Below are positions 43,283-52,885 of a stretch of 64,000 nucleotides of DNA, piece by piece. The stretch is from contig NZ_BJVK01000011.1 in NCBI RefSeq assembly GCF_007989105.1, positions 1 through 64,000 of the forward strand, in the 5' to 3' direction. The notes below the pieces were generated by a model that was given only the letters and a program-made list of their open reading frames with translations, ran no database searches and was not told the origin of the DNA. Numbering within the stretch: position 1 is the stretch's first letter; every line of letters begins with the position of its first letter. Made by a program: the position numbers and the translations under genes. Source of the stretch: Lentilactobacillus kefiri (GTDB lineage: Bacteria; Bacillota; Bacilli; Lactobacillales; Lactobacillaceae).

Positions 43283-44449
43283 ATGATTTCTGATGACGTA
43301 AAAAAAGAATTTAACGACCAATTTGGCTATGACTCAACCAGGATGTTCTTTTCACCTGGTCGAATTAACTTAATCGGTGAGTATACTGACTTTAACGGTG
43401 GGCACGTTTTCCCATGTGCAATCAGCATGGGGATTTACGCAGCTTACGGTGAACGCAAGGATAATAAAATCCGCATGTACTCCGGTAATGTTCCGGATGC
43501 TGGCATTGTTGAACTTTCACTCGATGACCTTTCATATAAAAAGGCTGACAGTTGGACCAACTATCCAAAGGGGATGATGGTTCAGATTATCGAACATGGT
43601 TATAAGATTGGCCATGGTTTCGATCTTGCCTTATATGGTAATTTACCAGATGCCGCCGGCTTGTCATCATCAGCAGCTATTGAGTTGTTAACCGGTGAAA
43701 TTATCAACGATGTCTTCTCATTGGGCATCAGTGAACTTGATTTGGTTAAATATGGCCAACTGGTTGAGAACAAGTACATTGGCGTTAATTCAGGAATCAT
43801 GGATCAATTCGCCATCGGAATGGGTAAGAAAGATCAAGCTGTACTGCTTGATACCAATACCCTTGATTATGAATACGTTCCCGTTAAGATGGGCGACCGT
43901 GTCATTGTCATCATGAATACTAAGAAGCATCGTGAACTTCAAGATTCCAAGTACAACGAACGTCGTTCACAATGTGAGGAAGCTTTGAAACGGCTTCAAG
44001 TTAAATTACCAATCAAATCATTAGGTGATTTGACAGAAAGCGAGTTCGACGAAAATAGTTATTTGATCAATGATGACATTTTGATTCGTCGTGCCCGTCA
44101 TGCGGTCTTTGAAAATCAACGAACATTGCAAGCAAAGGATGCATTGGTTAACAATGACCTGGAAACATTTGGTAAGTTAATCAACGCTTCTCATGTTTCA
44201 CTTCATTATGATTTTGAAGTAACCGGTAAAGAGTTGGATACATTAGCAGAAACTGCTTGGAAACAGCCTGGAGTTGTCGGTGCCCGTATGACCGGTGCCG
44301 GATTTGGTGGCTGTGCCATTGCCATTGTTGACCGTGACAAGGTTGATGCCTTTAAGGAAAACGTTGGCAAAGTCTATGAAAAAGAAATTGGTCATCCAGC
44401 AGAATTCTACATTGCAGAAATTTCAGATGGTCCTAAAGAGATTAAGTAA
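43283..44449 (+). CDS. galK: Galactokinase
   Basis: A 388-residue GHMP kinase phosphorylating galactose at C1, the first Leloir step. FFSPGRINLIGEYTDFNGGH (about 24-43) is the galactokinase signature; LPDAAGLSSSAAIELL (about 115-130) is the ATP loop; GARMTGAGFGGCAI is the third motif. Length is standard. ATG 43283 lies 9 nt after TAGAGGG; ATG 43274 abuts it. Confidence 0.97.
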   Translation: MISDDVKKEFNDQFGYDSTRMFFSPGRINLIGEYTDFNGGHVFPCAISMGIYAAYGERKDNKIRMYSGNVPDAGIVELSLDDLSYKKADSWTNYPKGMMVQIIEHGYKIGHGFDLALYGNLPDAAGLSSSAAIELLTGEIINDVFSLGISELDLVKYGQLVENKYIGVNSGIMDQFAIGMGKKDQAVLLDTNTLDYEYVPVKMGDRVIVIMNTKKHRELQDSKYNERRSQCEEALKRLQVKLPIKSLGDLTESEFDENSYLINDDILIRRARHAVFENQRTLQAKDALVNNDLETFGKLINASHVSLHYDFEVTGKELDTLAETAWKQPGVVGARMTGAGFGGCAIAIVDRDKVDAFKENVGKVYEKEIGHPAEFYIAEISDGPKEIK

Positions 44450-44476
44450 TTGATTGATTAGAAGGAGGATATTTAA

Positions 44477-45481
44477 ATGGCAATTTTAGTACTAGGTGGA
44501 GCAGGTTATATTGGATCACATACTGTTGATCGGCTAATCGCAAATGGTTATGACGTTGCAGTTGTTGATAATTTGGTTACTGGACACAAGGCAGCCATCA
44601 ATCCCAAAGCTCGTTTTTACGAAGGTGACGTCCGTGACAAGAAATTCTTGAACGACGTCTTTGACAAAGAGGATATTGAAGGTGTCATTCACTTTGCAGC
44701 ATTCTCAGTCGTTCCAGAGTCAATGAAGAAACCATTGAAATACTTTGACAATAATACTGGCGGTATGATCAGCTTGCTTGAAGTCATGAATGCTCATAAT
44801 GTTAAGAAGATTGTCTTCTCTTCTACTGCCGCTACTTACGGTGAACCAAAGCAGATTCCAATCAAAGAAACTGATCCACAAGTTCCAACGAACCCATACG
44901 GTGAAAGTAAGTTGGCAATGGAAAAGATTATGCACTGGAGTGATGTTGCATATGGCATCAAGTTCGTTGCACTCCGTTACTTCAACGTTGCCGGCGCCAA
45001 GCCTGATGGCTCAATTGGTGAAGATCACCATCCTGAAACCCACTTGGTTCCAATTATTTTACAAGTTGCCGCAGGCGAGCGTGACGAGTTAACCATTTTT
45101 GGTGATGATTACGACACACCAGATGGCACCAATGTTCGTGATTATGTTCATGTCATGGACTTGGCAGACGCTCACATTCTGGCATTGAAGTACTTGCAGG
45201 CTGGCCATGACAGTGACGCATTTAACCTGGGTTCATCAACCGGATTCTCCAACAAGCAAATGTTGGATGCCGCTCGTGATGTAACCGGTAAGCCAATTCC
45301 TGCCAAAATGGGACCACGTCGTGCCGGTGATCCAAGCACATTGATTGCCGCAAGTGACAAAGCCCGTAAGGTTCTTGGCTGGAAGCCACAATTTGACGAT
45401 GTTCATGAAATCATTAAGACCGCATGGAACTGGAAAGAAAAGCATCCAAAGGGCTATGACGATCAGAAAGGAAACAAGTAA
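44477..45481 (+). CDS. galE: UDP-glucose 4-epimerase
   Basis: A 334-residue NAD-dependent short-chain dehydrogenase fold enzyme converting UDP-galactose to UDP-glucose. [15 protein letters not shown] binds NAD (5-19), SSTAATYG and YGESKLAME (about 115-150) hold the catalytic Ser and Tyr-Lys. GAAGGAGG precedes the ATG. Gap to galK is 27 bp, and to galT 2 bp. Confidence 0.97.
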   Translation: MAILVLGGAGYIGSHTVDRLIANGYDVAVVDNLVTGHKAAINPKARFYEGDVRDKKFLNDVFDKEDIEGVIHFAAFSVVPESMKKPLKYFDNNTGGMISLLEVMNAHNVKKIVFSSTAATYGEPKQIPIKETDPQVPTNPYGESKLAMEKIMHWSDVAYGIKFVALRYFNVAGAKPDGSIGEDHHPETHLVPIILQVAAGERDELTIFGDDYDTPDGTNVRDYVHVMDLADAHILALKYLQAGHDSDAFNLGSSTGFSNKQMLDAARDVTGKPIPAKMGPRRAGDPSTLIAASDKARKVLGWKPQFDDVHEIIKTAWNWKEKHPKGYDDQKGNK

Positions 45482-45483
45482 TA

Positions 45484-46950
45484 ATGAGCCAATCAGCAGT
45501 TGAAAAATTTGTCGATTTAATTATTAAATCAGATTCACCATATTCAGATGTTGACCGGATTTACGTTACCAACCTTATTTTTAGACTGATCGGTGATGGT
45601 TTCGGTGATCCAACTGAAGACACATCCGCAGTAGATTTGGCAAACGACTTGGTGGAGTTGGGGATTAAGCACGGTAAGATTGAAGATTCAATTACCAACC
45701 GTGAAATCCTTGAAGATCAGTTAATGGATCTCATTACACCAATTCCATCAACTTTGAACCAAATCTTTTGGAACAAGTACCAAGAATCTCCTGATGAAGC
45801 AACAAACTACTTCTACAAGATGAGTCAGGATAATGATTATATTAAGACCCGGGCAATTGCTAAAAACATTTCCTACGAGACAAAAACCGAGTATGGAAAT
45901 CTTGAGATCACCATTAACCTGTCAAAGCCTGAGAAGGATCCTAAGGCGATTGCAGCCGCTGGTCGAGCAAAGTCGACCAGTTATCCTGTCGGACCATTAG
46001 CCATTGAAAATGAAGGCTATCTTGGCCGTCTGGGCTATCCTGCACGAAGTAATCACCGGGTCATTCGAATGATGATCAATGGCGAGCCATGGGGATTCCA
46101 GTATTCACCTTATGCATATTTCGGTGAACATGCGATTTTCCTGAATCAAAAGCACGTTCCAATGTCAATTGACCAAAGAACATTCGTTAATTTGACTGAC
46201 ATTCTCAAACAGTTCCCACATTATTTTGTGGGTAGTAATGCTGATTTGCCAATTGTTGGTGGTTCACTTTTAGCTCAAGATCATTACCAAGGTGGCCGTC
46301 ATACGTTCCCAATGATGAAAGCTGGAATTGATCGCAAGGTTGATCTGGAAATTGACGGTTTGGAAGCCGGCATTGTTAAATGGCCAATGGCAACAATCCG
46401 TTTGCTCAGTAAGGATGCCAATAAGGTTGTTAATGCCGCTACCAAGATTGCCGAAACCTGGAAGGGCTACTCAGATGAATCGGTTGATATTCGTGCATAT
46501 ACGGATGGCACTCGTCATCACACGGTTACCCCAATTGCCAGAATGAACGGTGACCGATTTGAAATGGACATCGTTTTACGTGATAACCAAACTTCGGATA
46601 AATATCCTGACGGGATTTTTCACCCACACAAGGATGTTCAACATATTAAGAAAGAAAACATCGGCCTCATTGAAGTCATGGGACGGGCAATTTTACCAGC
46701 TCGTTTAAAGACTGAAATGAAGGAAGTTGAAAAGTATGTTCTCGGAGAAGATAATCACATTGCTGATTATCATAAACCGTGGGCAGATGAGTTGATGAAA
46801 CGCGACAAATTCACCAAAGATAATGTGGAAGAGTTAGTCGACAAAGAAGTCGGCAAAGTCTTCAGCAGAGTTTTGGAAGATGCCGGCGTTTACAAATGGA
46901 ATGAAGAAGGTCAAAAAGCCTTTGATCGTTTCATTGATCAATTGAAGTAA
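45484..46950 (+). CDS. galT: Galactose-1-phosphate uridylyltransferase (class II)
   Basis: A 488-residue enzyme that exchanges UMP between UDP-glucose and galactose-1-phosphate. Its length and sequence are those of the Firmicute class II GalT (about 485-500 aa), unrelated in detail to the 350-residue E. coli type. KAAGRAKSTSYPVGP-like and NHRVIRMMINGEPWGFQYSPY blocks and GGRHTFPM identify it. It completes galK-galE-galT. galM is not present here. Confidence 0.95.
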   Translation: MSQSAVEKFVDLIIKSDSPYSDVDRIYVTNLIFRLIGDGFGDPTEDTSAVDLANDLVELGIKHGKIEDSITNREILEDQLMDLITPIPSTLNQIFWNKYQESPDEATNYFYKMSQDNDYIKTRAIAKNISYETKTEYGNLEITINLSKPEKDPKAIAAAGRAKSTSYPVGPLAIENEGYLGRLGYPARSNHRVIRMMINGEPWGFQYSPYAYFGEHAIFLNQKHVPMSIDQRTFVNLTDILKQFPHYFVGSNADLPIVGGSLLAQDHYQGGRHTFPMMKAGIDRKVDLEIDGLEAGIVKWPMATIRLLSKDANKVVNAATKIAETWKGYSDESVDIRAYTDGTRHHTVTPIARMNGDRFEMDIVLRDNQTSDKYPDGIFHPHKDVQHIKKENIGLIEVMGRAILPARLKTEMKEVEKYVLGEDNHIADYHKPWADELMKRDKFTKDNVEELVDKEVGKVFSRVLEDAGVYKWNEEGQKAFDRFIDQLK

Positions 46951-46959
46951 AAGAATAGG

Positions 46960-47000
46960 GGGTTCCAACAAACGAGATTGTTTGTATGGAACCCTTTATT
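46960..47000 (+). terminator. Terminator of galKET
   Basis: GGGTTCCA and TGGAACCC (46960-46967, 46987-46994) with inner AAAC/GTTT pairing, then TTTATTTTT. Confidence 0.82.
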
Positions 47001-47011
47001 TTTGGTAAAAT
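46982..47011 (+). promoter_or_regulatory. Promoter of the D-LDH gene
   Basis: TTGTAT (46982-46987), 18 bp, TGG-TAAAAT with -10 at 47006-47011. The boxes lie inside the galT terminator. Confidence 0.5.
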
Positions 47012-47056
47012 GGAAGCGTAAACAAAAAGACGCCCATTAATAACTAGGAGGCAATT

Positions 47057-48052
47057 ATGAAATTTATTGTATATAACGTCAGGGATGACGAGATCCCATT
47101 TATTGAAAAGTGGGGGAAAGATCACAAAATTGAAGTTAAATACACGACAACAACCTTAACCCAGGAAACAGTACAAGAGGCTGCTGGATTTGATGGTGTT
47201 TCATGCCTCCAAACAATTCCGTACTCAAAGGAATTATTTGACGCTTTTAATAAAATGGGTATTAAATATCTCTCGTTACGAAATGTGGGTGTCGATAACG
47301 TCGATCTCGCGGCCGCTAAGGGAAACGGCGTTCAAATCACCAACGTCCCAGCATATAGTCCCGAGAGTATCGCTGAATTTGCCGTTACAATGGCCCTCTA
47401 TCTTTCAAGAAGAGTTGGGTATATGAAACAACAGTTGGATCAAAATCACCAGTTCCATTTTTCACCAAACTTTATGGGTCGGTTGATCAGTGACCAGACG
47501 GTTGGAATTATTGGAACCGGCCGGATTGGCCGGGAAGCAATCAAACTCTTTAAAGGCTTGGGAGCAAATGTTATTGCCTATGACAAGTATCCTCAAAAAT
47601 CAACCAATGGACAATTTGTATATGTAAAGGACTTGGCTGATATTTACACCAAAAGTGATATTATCAGTATTCATATGCCTGCCACTGATGACAATTATCA
47701 TCAATTCAATCATGAAGTCTTTGAGCAAATGAAAGACACCGCACTTTTGATCAATACCGCCAGAGGTTCGATTGTTGATACCAATGATTTAATGTATGCA
47801 TTGCAAAGCGGGGAAATTGCCGGTGCCGGAATTGACACAATCGAGGCGGAAACAGCCGATTTACAGGATTCAAGGTCAACTAAACAAGTGTCTGATCCTG
47901 ATGTTCTGAAATTCTCAATGATGCCAAACGTTCTCATTACCCCACATTCTGCATTCCATACCAGTGAATCGGTCAGAAATATGATTGATATTTCATTAAG
48001 TAATTTAATGACAATGGTGAATGGCGAAAAGCCGAAGGACCTAGTTAATTAA
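47057..48052 (+). CDS. D-lactate dehydrogenase (D-2-hydroxyacid dehydrogenase)
   Basis: A 331-residue NAD-dependent enzyme reducing pyruvate (or another 2-oxoacid) to the D-hydroxyacid. The NAD fold has VGIIGTGRIGREAIKLF (about 150-166). The catalytic residues are Arg in NTARGSIVD (about 235), Glu in GIDTIEAE (about 264) and His in TPHSAFHT (about 296), at the positions known for Lactobacillus D-LDH. The N-terminus FIVYNVRDDEIPFIEKW also follows that subfamily. D-hydroxyisocaproate dehydrogenase is an alternative. AGGAGG precedes the ATG. Confidence 0.88.
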   Translation: MKFIVYNVRDDEIPFIEKWGKDHKIEVKYTTTTLTQETVQEAAGFDGVSCLQTIPYSKELFDAFNKMGIKYLSLRNVGVDNVDLAAAKGNGVQITNVPAYSPESIAEFAVTMALYLSRRVGYMKQQLDQNHQFHFSPNFMGRLISDQTVGIIGTGRIGREAIKLFKGLGANVIAYDKYPQKSTNGQFVYVKDLADIYTKSDIISIHMPATDDNYHQFNHEVFEQMKDTALLINTARGSIVDTNDLMYALQSGEIAGAGIDTIEAETADLQDSRSTKQVSDPDVLKFSMMPNVLITPHSAFHTSESVRNMIDISLSNLMTMVNGEKPKDLVN

Positions 48053-48070
48053 GAATCTTGCTAAATACAA

Positions 48071-48118
48071 ATAAGGCTGACGTATTCCCAATCAGGGGAG
48101 CGCGTCAGCCTTATTTTT
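48071..48118. terminator. Terminator between D-LDH and nrdF (convergent)
   Basis: ATAAGGCTGACG pairs with CGTCAGCCTTAT around a long loop, followed by TTTTTT; A-rich DNA on the other side allows use by nrdF too. Confidence 0.8.
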
Positions 48119-48127
48119 TATTAATGA

Positions 48128-49084
48128 TTAAATATCGTAATCTGAATCATTCATTGATTCAACATTTCCAAGCAGGTAACCATTTCCAACTTGTGAGAAG
48201 AAATCATGGTTCGCAGTCGATGTTGAAATACCGTTCATGACAACGGGATTAACATCTTCGGCGGTATCTGGGAAAAGTGGATCTTGGCCCAGGTTCATGA
48301 GTGCCTTGTTGGCGTTATAACGAATAAATGTCAGCACGTCTTCGGTCCAACCGGTTTGGTCGTAAAGAATATGGGTATACTTCTCTTCATTCCCATAGAG
48401 TTTATACAAGAAATCATAGATCCAATTCTTCATATCCTCTTGTTTTTCCTTAGGCAGTTGATTATAGCCAATTTGGAACTTATAACCAATGTATGTTCCG
48501 TGGACTGATTCGTCCCTGAGAATCAACTTAATGATTTCTGCCACATTAGGGATCTTGTTATGGCCAAGATACCAGAGTGGGGTATAGAAACCAGAATAGA
48601 ACAGGAAGGTTTCCAAAAATACACTGGCAACTTTTTTCTTTAATGGATCTGGTTCATTCGCATAAATATCGCGGATCTTTAATGCTTTATTCTGAAGAAA
48701 TTCTTCACTGTCACTCCATTCAAAGATTTCATCGATTTGATCTGGGGTGTTTAGTGTTGAAAAGATGGATGAATAACTTTTGGCATGAACGGATTCCATA
48801 AATTGGATATTGTTCAATACGGCGGTTTCATGCTGGGTTTGGACGTCTTTCCGCAAAGATGCCATTCCTTCTTGTGATTGAAGGGTATCCAACAATGTTA
48901 ATCCACCAAACACATGGCCGACCACCCACTGATGATCCTGGTCAAGGGTTCGCCAATCAGATAAGTCGTTTGAAAGTGGAATCCGAGTATCCAGCCAAAA
49001 CTGTTCAGTCAGCTTTTCCCAAGTGGCTTTATCGATTTGGTCGTCAATGGCATTCCAGTTGATTGCTTTATAATTCTCAGTCAT
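48128..49084 (-). CDS. nrdF: Class Ib ribonucleotide reductase beta subunit
   Basis: A 318-residue ferritin-like radical subunit that activates NrdE. EQFWLDTRIPLSNDLSDW, MESVHAKSYSSIF (about 97-109) and LRDESVHGTYIGYKF (about 190-204) carry the metal ligands of the dimanganese/diiron site. Length fits NrdF (about 320). AAGGAG lies before the ATG. It follows nrdE after an 11-bp gap. Confidence 0.95.
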   Translation of the reverse strand: MTENYKAINWNAIDDQIDKATWEKLTEQFWLDTRIPLSNDLSDWRTLDQDHQWVVGHVFGGLTLLDTLQSQEGMASLRKDVQTQHETAVLNNIQFMESVHAKSYSSIFSTLNTPDQIDEIFEWSDSEEFLQNKALKIRDIYANEPDPLKKKVASVFLETFLFYSGFYTPLWYLGHNKIPNVAEIIKLILRDESVHGTYIGYKFQIGYNQLPKEKQEDMKNWIYDFLYKLYGNEEKYTHILYDQTGWTEDVLTFIRYNANKALMNLGQDPLFPDTAEDVNPVVMNGISTSTANHDFFSQVGNGYLLGNVESMNDSDYDI

Positions 49085-49095
49085 AAATTTCTCCT

Positions 49096-51261
49096 TTAAA
49101 TGACGCAGCTTTCACATTCGTTTGAACCGACTTCTTGTTGATCATCAGTGAAAGTTCGAATGTAATAAATTGATTTTACACCTTTTTTGTAAGCATAATT
49201 TCGTAAGATGTTCAAGTCACGGGTGGTCATCTTGTCAGTCCGACCGTTCTTCCATTCATACAAGCCTGCTGGAATCGTTGAACGCATAAAGAGGGTCAGC
49301 GCCATTCCTTGGTCGATGTGTTCTTGAGCAGCTGCATAAACGTCAATGACCTTCCGCATATCCATATCATATGCTGATGTGTAATATGGCATTGTGTCAT
49401 TAGAAAGGTATGGGGCTGGATAATAGATTTTACCGATCTTTGATTCCTGACGTTCTTCAATCCGGTTGATAATTGGATGAAGACTGGCAGTTGTATCGTT
49501 GATATATGAGATTGAACCATTTGGGGCAACCGCTAATCGGTTCTGGTGGTAAAGGCCATCTTTCATAACTGATGCTTTAAGGTTTTCCCAATCTTCTTTT
49601 GAAGGAATCCAGTCTTCTGGGAATAAAGCTTTGACTGCATCTGATTTTGGTGCAAATGATTGATCTAAATACTTATCAAAGTAACTGCCGTCAGCGTACT
49701 TGCTGTTTTCAAAGTTGGCAAAAGTTTCTTTGCGTTCCTTTGCGATCTTGTTAGATGCAACTAAACTATAGTAATTTAAAAGCATGAAGTAAACGCTGGT
49801 AAATTCGATGGATTCTGGTGAACCGTAATAAATATGGTGTTTTACCAAGAAACTATGCAGTCCCATTCCGCCAAGACCGATTGAGTGGGATTCCTTGTTT
49901 CCTTTTTGAATAGAAGGAACCACGTCGATGTTTGAATGGTCAGTGACAAAGGTTAATGCCCGAACCATACTTTCAACGGAATGACCGAAGTCTTTGCCAT
50001 CCATCATATTATTAATGTTGGTAGAGCCCAGGTTACATGAAATATCCTTGCCCATTTTGATGTAATGCTGCTCATTATCAACGGTTGAAGGGGTTTGAAC
50101 CTGAAGAATTTCAGAACACAAGTTACTCATAACGATCCGGCCGGCAATTGGATTGTCGCGGTTGGCAGTGTCAATGTTGATGACATATGGGTAACCGGAT
50201 TCTTGTTGAAGCTTGCTGATTTCAGTTTCCAAGTCACGAGCTTTGATCTTCTTCTTGGAGATTTTATCGTTGGCAACCAGGTTGTCATATTCCTTTGTAA
50301 TGTCGACGTATGAGAATGGAACACCGTATTCGCGTTCAACATCATAGGGACTGAACAAATACATATCAGCATCTGCTTTAATGAGTTGATAGAACTTGTC
50401 AGGTACGGTTACACCCAACGAAAGGGTCTTCAAGCGGATCTTTTCATCGGCATTTTCCTTTTTGGCACCCAGAAATTCAATGATATCTGGATGAAAGACT
50501 GATAAGTACACAACTCCGGCACCTTGTCGCTGACCTAATTGATTGGAATAAGAAAAACTGTCTTCCAATAATTTCATAACGGGCACAACACCTGATGCGG
50601 CACCTTCAATATGCTTGATGGGAGCGCCGGCTTCACGCAGATTTGAAAGGTTAATGCCGACACCACCACCGATTCTTGACAACTGAAGAGCTGAATTGAT
50701 GGTTCGGCCAATGGTATTCATGTCATCTGTTGTTTGAATTAAGAAGCAGGAAACAAATTCACCACGATTTTGACGGCCGGCGTTTAAGAAACTTGGCGTA
50801 GCAGGTTGGTATCGCTGATGGACAATTTCATCAGCCAAATCCATTGCCAGTTGTTCGTCACCATCCGCAAAGAAGAGGGCGTTTGCGGCAACTCGGTCCA
50901 AAAAGCTTTCCAAATACAAGTCGTTGTCATTTGTCTTTAAAGCATACTGGGCATAGAACTTGTATGCTGCCATAAATGATTTAAAGTGGAAATCTTGATC
51001 ATCCAAGTATTTGTACAATTTTTCTATGAAGGACATATCGTATTTGTTTACGAATTCTGATTCATAGTAGTTGTTCTTGATCAAATAGTCGAACCGATCT
51101 TGGAGACTGTCAAATTTCATCAAGTTGGGCTGAACATTTTCTTTTAGGAAAGCTTGAAGGGCTTCCTGGTCTTTTTGCAATGGAATCTGACCGTTAACTG
51201 GGATGTTAATTTCATTGTTGAGGTCAAAGTAGGTAACATCCTTTAGATTGTGAAGTGACAT
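49096..51261 (-). CDS. nrdE: Class Ib ribonucleotide reductase alpha subunit
   Basis: A 721-residue catalytic subunit reducing ribonucleoside diphosphates. SNLCSEILQVQTPS (with active-site Cys), NLGSTNINNM, IGLGGMGLHSFL and APNGSISYI mark the ten-stranded barrel. The tail GSNECESCVI provides the CxxC pair recharged by NrdH. The N-terminal ATP cone of class Ia is absent, as expected. ATG 51261 is chosen because homologues begin MSLHNLKDV-like; no strong ribosome site precedes it, and an in-frame GTG at 51273 is possible. Confidence 0.95.
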   Translation of the reverse strand: MSLHNLKDVTYFDLNNEINIPVNGQIPLQKDQEALQAFLKENVQPNLMKFDSLQDRFDYLIKNNYYESEFVNKYDMSFIEKLYKYLDDQDFHFKSFMAAYKFYAQYALKTNDNDLYLESFLDRVAANALFFADGDEQLAMDLADEIVHQRYQPATPSFLNAGRQNRGEFVSCFLIQTTDDMNTIGRTINSALQLSRIGGGVGINLSNLREAGAPIKHIEGAASGVVPVMKLLEDSFSYSNQLGQRQGAGVVYLSVFHPDIIEFLGAKKENADEKIRLKTLSLGVTVPDKFYQLIKADADMYLFSPYDVEREYGVPFSYVDITKEYDNLVANDKISKKKIKARDLETEISKLQQESGYPYVINIDTANRDNPIAGRIVMSNLCSEILQVQTPSTVDNEQHYIKMGKDISCNLGSTNINNMMDGKDFGHSVESMVRALTFVTDHSNIDVVPSIQKGNKESHSIGLGGMGLHSFLVKHHIYYGSPESIEFTSVYFMLLNYYSLVASNKIAKERKETFANFENSKYADGSYFDKYLDQSFAPKSDAVKALFPEDWIPSKEDWENLKASVMKDGLYHQNRLAVAPNGSISYINDTTASLHPIINRIEERQESKIGKIYYPAPYLSNDTMPYYTSAYDMDMRKVIDVYAAAQEHIDQGMALTLFMRSTIPAGLYEWKNGRTDKMTTRDLNILRNYAYKKGVKSIYYIRTFTDDQQEVGSNECESCVI

Positions 51262-51298
51262 ATTTAGTACCACGCTTTCTTAAAATTGCGAATAAAAG

Positions 51299-51335
51299 GG
51301 GCGAGACCGTTTGTGGTTTCGCCCGCTAATCTAGA
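51299..51335 (-). terminator. Hairpin between nrdH and nrdE
   Basis: On the minus strand GGGCGAAACC pairs with GGTCTCGCCC (one mismatch; 51324-51315 with 51308-51299), followed by CTTTTATT. It may cut transcript levels between nrdH and nrdEF, or act as a stabilising processing site. Confidence 0.6.
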
Positions 51336-51363
51336 ATCAATATGTTAGAATGGATGAAGGCAA

Positions 51364-51594
51364 TTAACCGGCAATCGACTGAAGTTGATCAGGCCGGAAA
51401 CCGCTGAATGCTTGCTTACCATCAACATCGACAACGGGTACAGCCATGAAGCCTCGTTGTTTCAAGTAATCAATATATTGTGGTTGCTCGTTGATGTTGT
51501 GTTCTTCAAACTGCACATTGTGTTCTGAAAGATAACGTTTTGTCATCTTGCATTGCATACAGTTGTTTTTTGAATATAATGTAATTTTAGCCAT
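51364..51594 (-). CDS. nrdH: Glutaredoxin-like protein NrdH
   Basis: A 76-residue redoxin that supplies electrons to NrdEF. The active site is CMQC (Cys12/Cys15), with AVPVVDVDG (about 51) and the C-terminal GFRPDQL typical of NrdH. GGGGAAG lies 9 nt before the ATG at 51594. It is the first gene of the nrd unit. nrdI, normally needed to assemble the NrdF metal cofactor, is not next to it. Confidence 0.94.
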   Translation of the reverse strand: MAKITLYSKNNCMQCKMTKRYLSEHNVQFEEHNINEQPQYIDYLKQRGFMAVPVVDVDGKQAFSGFRPDQLQSIAG

Positions 51595-51638
51595 TATTAA
51601 CACTTCCCCTGTTTCGTTAAAATTTAATTTATGATTCA

Positions 51639-51690
51639 ATTTTACACTAAATAGTGTGAAATGCAACGATAAAAACACAATATATTGTGA
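51639..51690 (-). promoter_or_regulatory. nrdH promoter with paired NrdR boxes
   Basis: Two NrdR-type palindromes are seen: ACACTAAATAGTGTGA (51644-51659) and ACACAATATATTGTGA (51675-51690). Their centres are 31 bp apart, three helical turns, the classical spacing. On the minus strand, TTGCAT (51666-51661), 16 bp, TAAAAT (51644-51639) form a promoter whose spacer is the first box. NrdR would repress the operon at high dATP. Confidence 0.9.
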
Positions 51691-51752
51691 CAAAACTAAT
51701 TGTAAGCACCAAATATGGTTGGTGCTTGTGAAAATCAAATTAGGAGAATTTT

Positions 51753-52364
51753 ATGACAGACAATTCATTTTATTATTCCAAGAATCCAGACGTTGAATCA
51801 AAACCCATAACATGGAACTTTTCGTTGCTTGGAAACAACTTAACGTTCACTTCTGATAACGGTGTGTTTTCAAAACATACTGTCGATTATGGAAGCCGGG
51901 TATTGGTTAAAAATATTAAGTATGACATTATTCCGGCAGGTAGATTGTTGGATATGGGAACCGGCTATGGTCCAATTGGCATTTCCATTGCCAAAGCGTT
52001 TCCCAAACGTGAAATAGATATGGTCGATGTCAATGAGCTTGCTTTGGATTTGGCAAAGAAGAATGCCAATGACAACCAGGTTAACAATGTTCATATTTTT
52101 GAAAGTGATATTTACGAAGCAGTAAAGGACACTTATGCTGCTATTTTTACCAATCCACCAGTCAGAGCCGGTAAAAAGGTCGTTGACGGCATGATTTCCG
52201 GTGCCGTTGATCATTTAATTGCCAAAGGCACGTTGACCGTTGTTTTGCAAAAGAAGCAGGGGGCACCATCCGCCAAGAAGCTGATGACCCAGTTATTCGG
52301 TAATTGCACCATTTTAAAACGTGATAAAGGTTATTATATTCTTCAAAGTATTAAGGAATCGTGA
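51753..52364 (+). CDS. RsmC-like class I SAM methyltransferase (YbxB family)
   Basis: A 203-residue methyltransferase. The SAM-binding motif LLDMGTGYGPIGISIAKAF lies at about 65-83, and IFTNPPVRAG (about 132-141) is the NPP catalytic motif of N-methyltransferases. It resembles the C-terminal half of RsmC, which makes m2G in 16S rRNA, but lacks its N-terminal half. Target RNA is unproven. AGGAG precedes the ATG; tadA follows after 9 bp. Confidence 0.86.
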   Translation: MTDNSFYYSKNPDVESKPITWNFSLLGNNLTFTSDNGVFSKHTVDYGSRVLVKNIKYDIIPAGRLLDMGTGYGPIGISIAKAFPKREIDMVDVNELALDLAKKNANDNQVNNVHIFESDIYEAVKDTYAAIFTNPPVRAGKKVVDGMISGAVDHLIAKGTLTVVLQKKQGAPSAKKLMTQLFGNCTILKRDKGYYILQSIKES

Positions 52365-52373
52365 GGGTAAAAC

Positions 52374-52856
52374 ATGTTTCAAGCTGATAGTCGCTATATG
52401 AAAGCCGCAATGGTTGAGGCTCAAAAGGCCTATATGATTGGTGAAGTTCCGATTGGTGCCGTTGTTGTTCATGATGGCATCATTATTGGACGCGGCCACA
52501 ATTTGCGGGAGCATTTGAACGACGGGATTGCTCATGCGGAGATCTTGGCAATTGAAGAGGCCTGTCGTTATCTAAACAGTTGGCGACTGATTGACTGTGA
52601 TTTATATGTCACCATTGAACCCTGTCTGATGTGTTCAGGTGCCATCATTAACTCACGGATTGATAACGTTTGTTTTGGCTCGCGGGATCCCAAAGCCGGA
52701 GCGGTACGAAGTTTGTATACTGTTTTGGAAGATTCCCGCCTAAATCATCGGGTGAATGTTGTTGAAGGTGTCTTGGCAGATCAATCCGCTAAGATAATGA
52801 AAGATTTTTTTAAAGCTGCCCGTAAGAAAAGAAAGAATAAAACTGGAAATTCTTAA
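52374..52856 (+). CDS. tadA: tRNA-specific adenosine deaminase
   Basis: A 160-residue zinc deaminase that converts A34 to inosine, classically in tRNA-Arg(ACG). Zinc ligands and the catalytic Glu are His54-Ala-Glu56 in GIAHAEILAIEEA and Cys84/Cys87 in IEPCLMCSGAI. GRGHNLREHLNDG and the C-terminal FFKAARKKRK match TadA. Because the window also codes a tRNA-Leu with anticodon AAG (17943-18028), this enzyme may act on leucine tRNA as well. Confidence 0.95.
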   Translation: MFQADSRYMKAAMVEAQKAYMIGEVPIGAVVVHDGIIIGRGHNLREHLNDGIAHAEILAIEEACRYLNSWRLIDCDLYVTIEPCLMCSGAIINSRIDNVCFGSRDPKAGAVRSLYTVLEDSRLNHRVNVVEGVLADQSAKIMKDFFKAARKKRKNKTGNS

Positions 52857-52872
52857 TCATTTAAGTTATGAT
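52844..52872 (+). promoter_or_regulatory. Possible promoter of SRP RNA
   Basis: TGGAAA (52844-52849), 17 bp, TATGAT (52867-52872), just before the RNA. It overlaps the end of tadA. Confidence 0.4.
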
Positions 52873-52885
52873 AGATATTGCCGCA

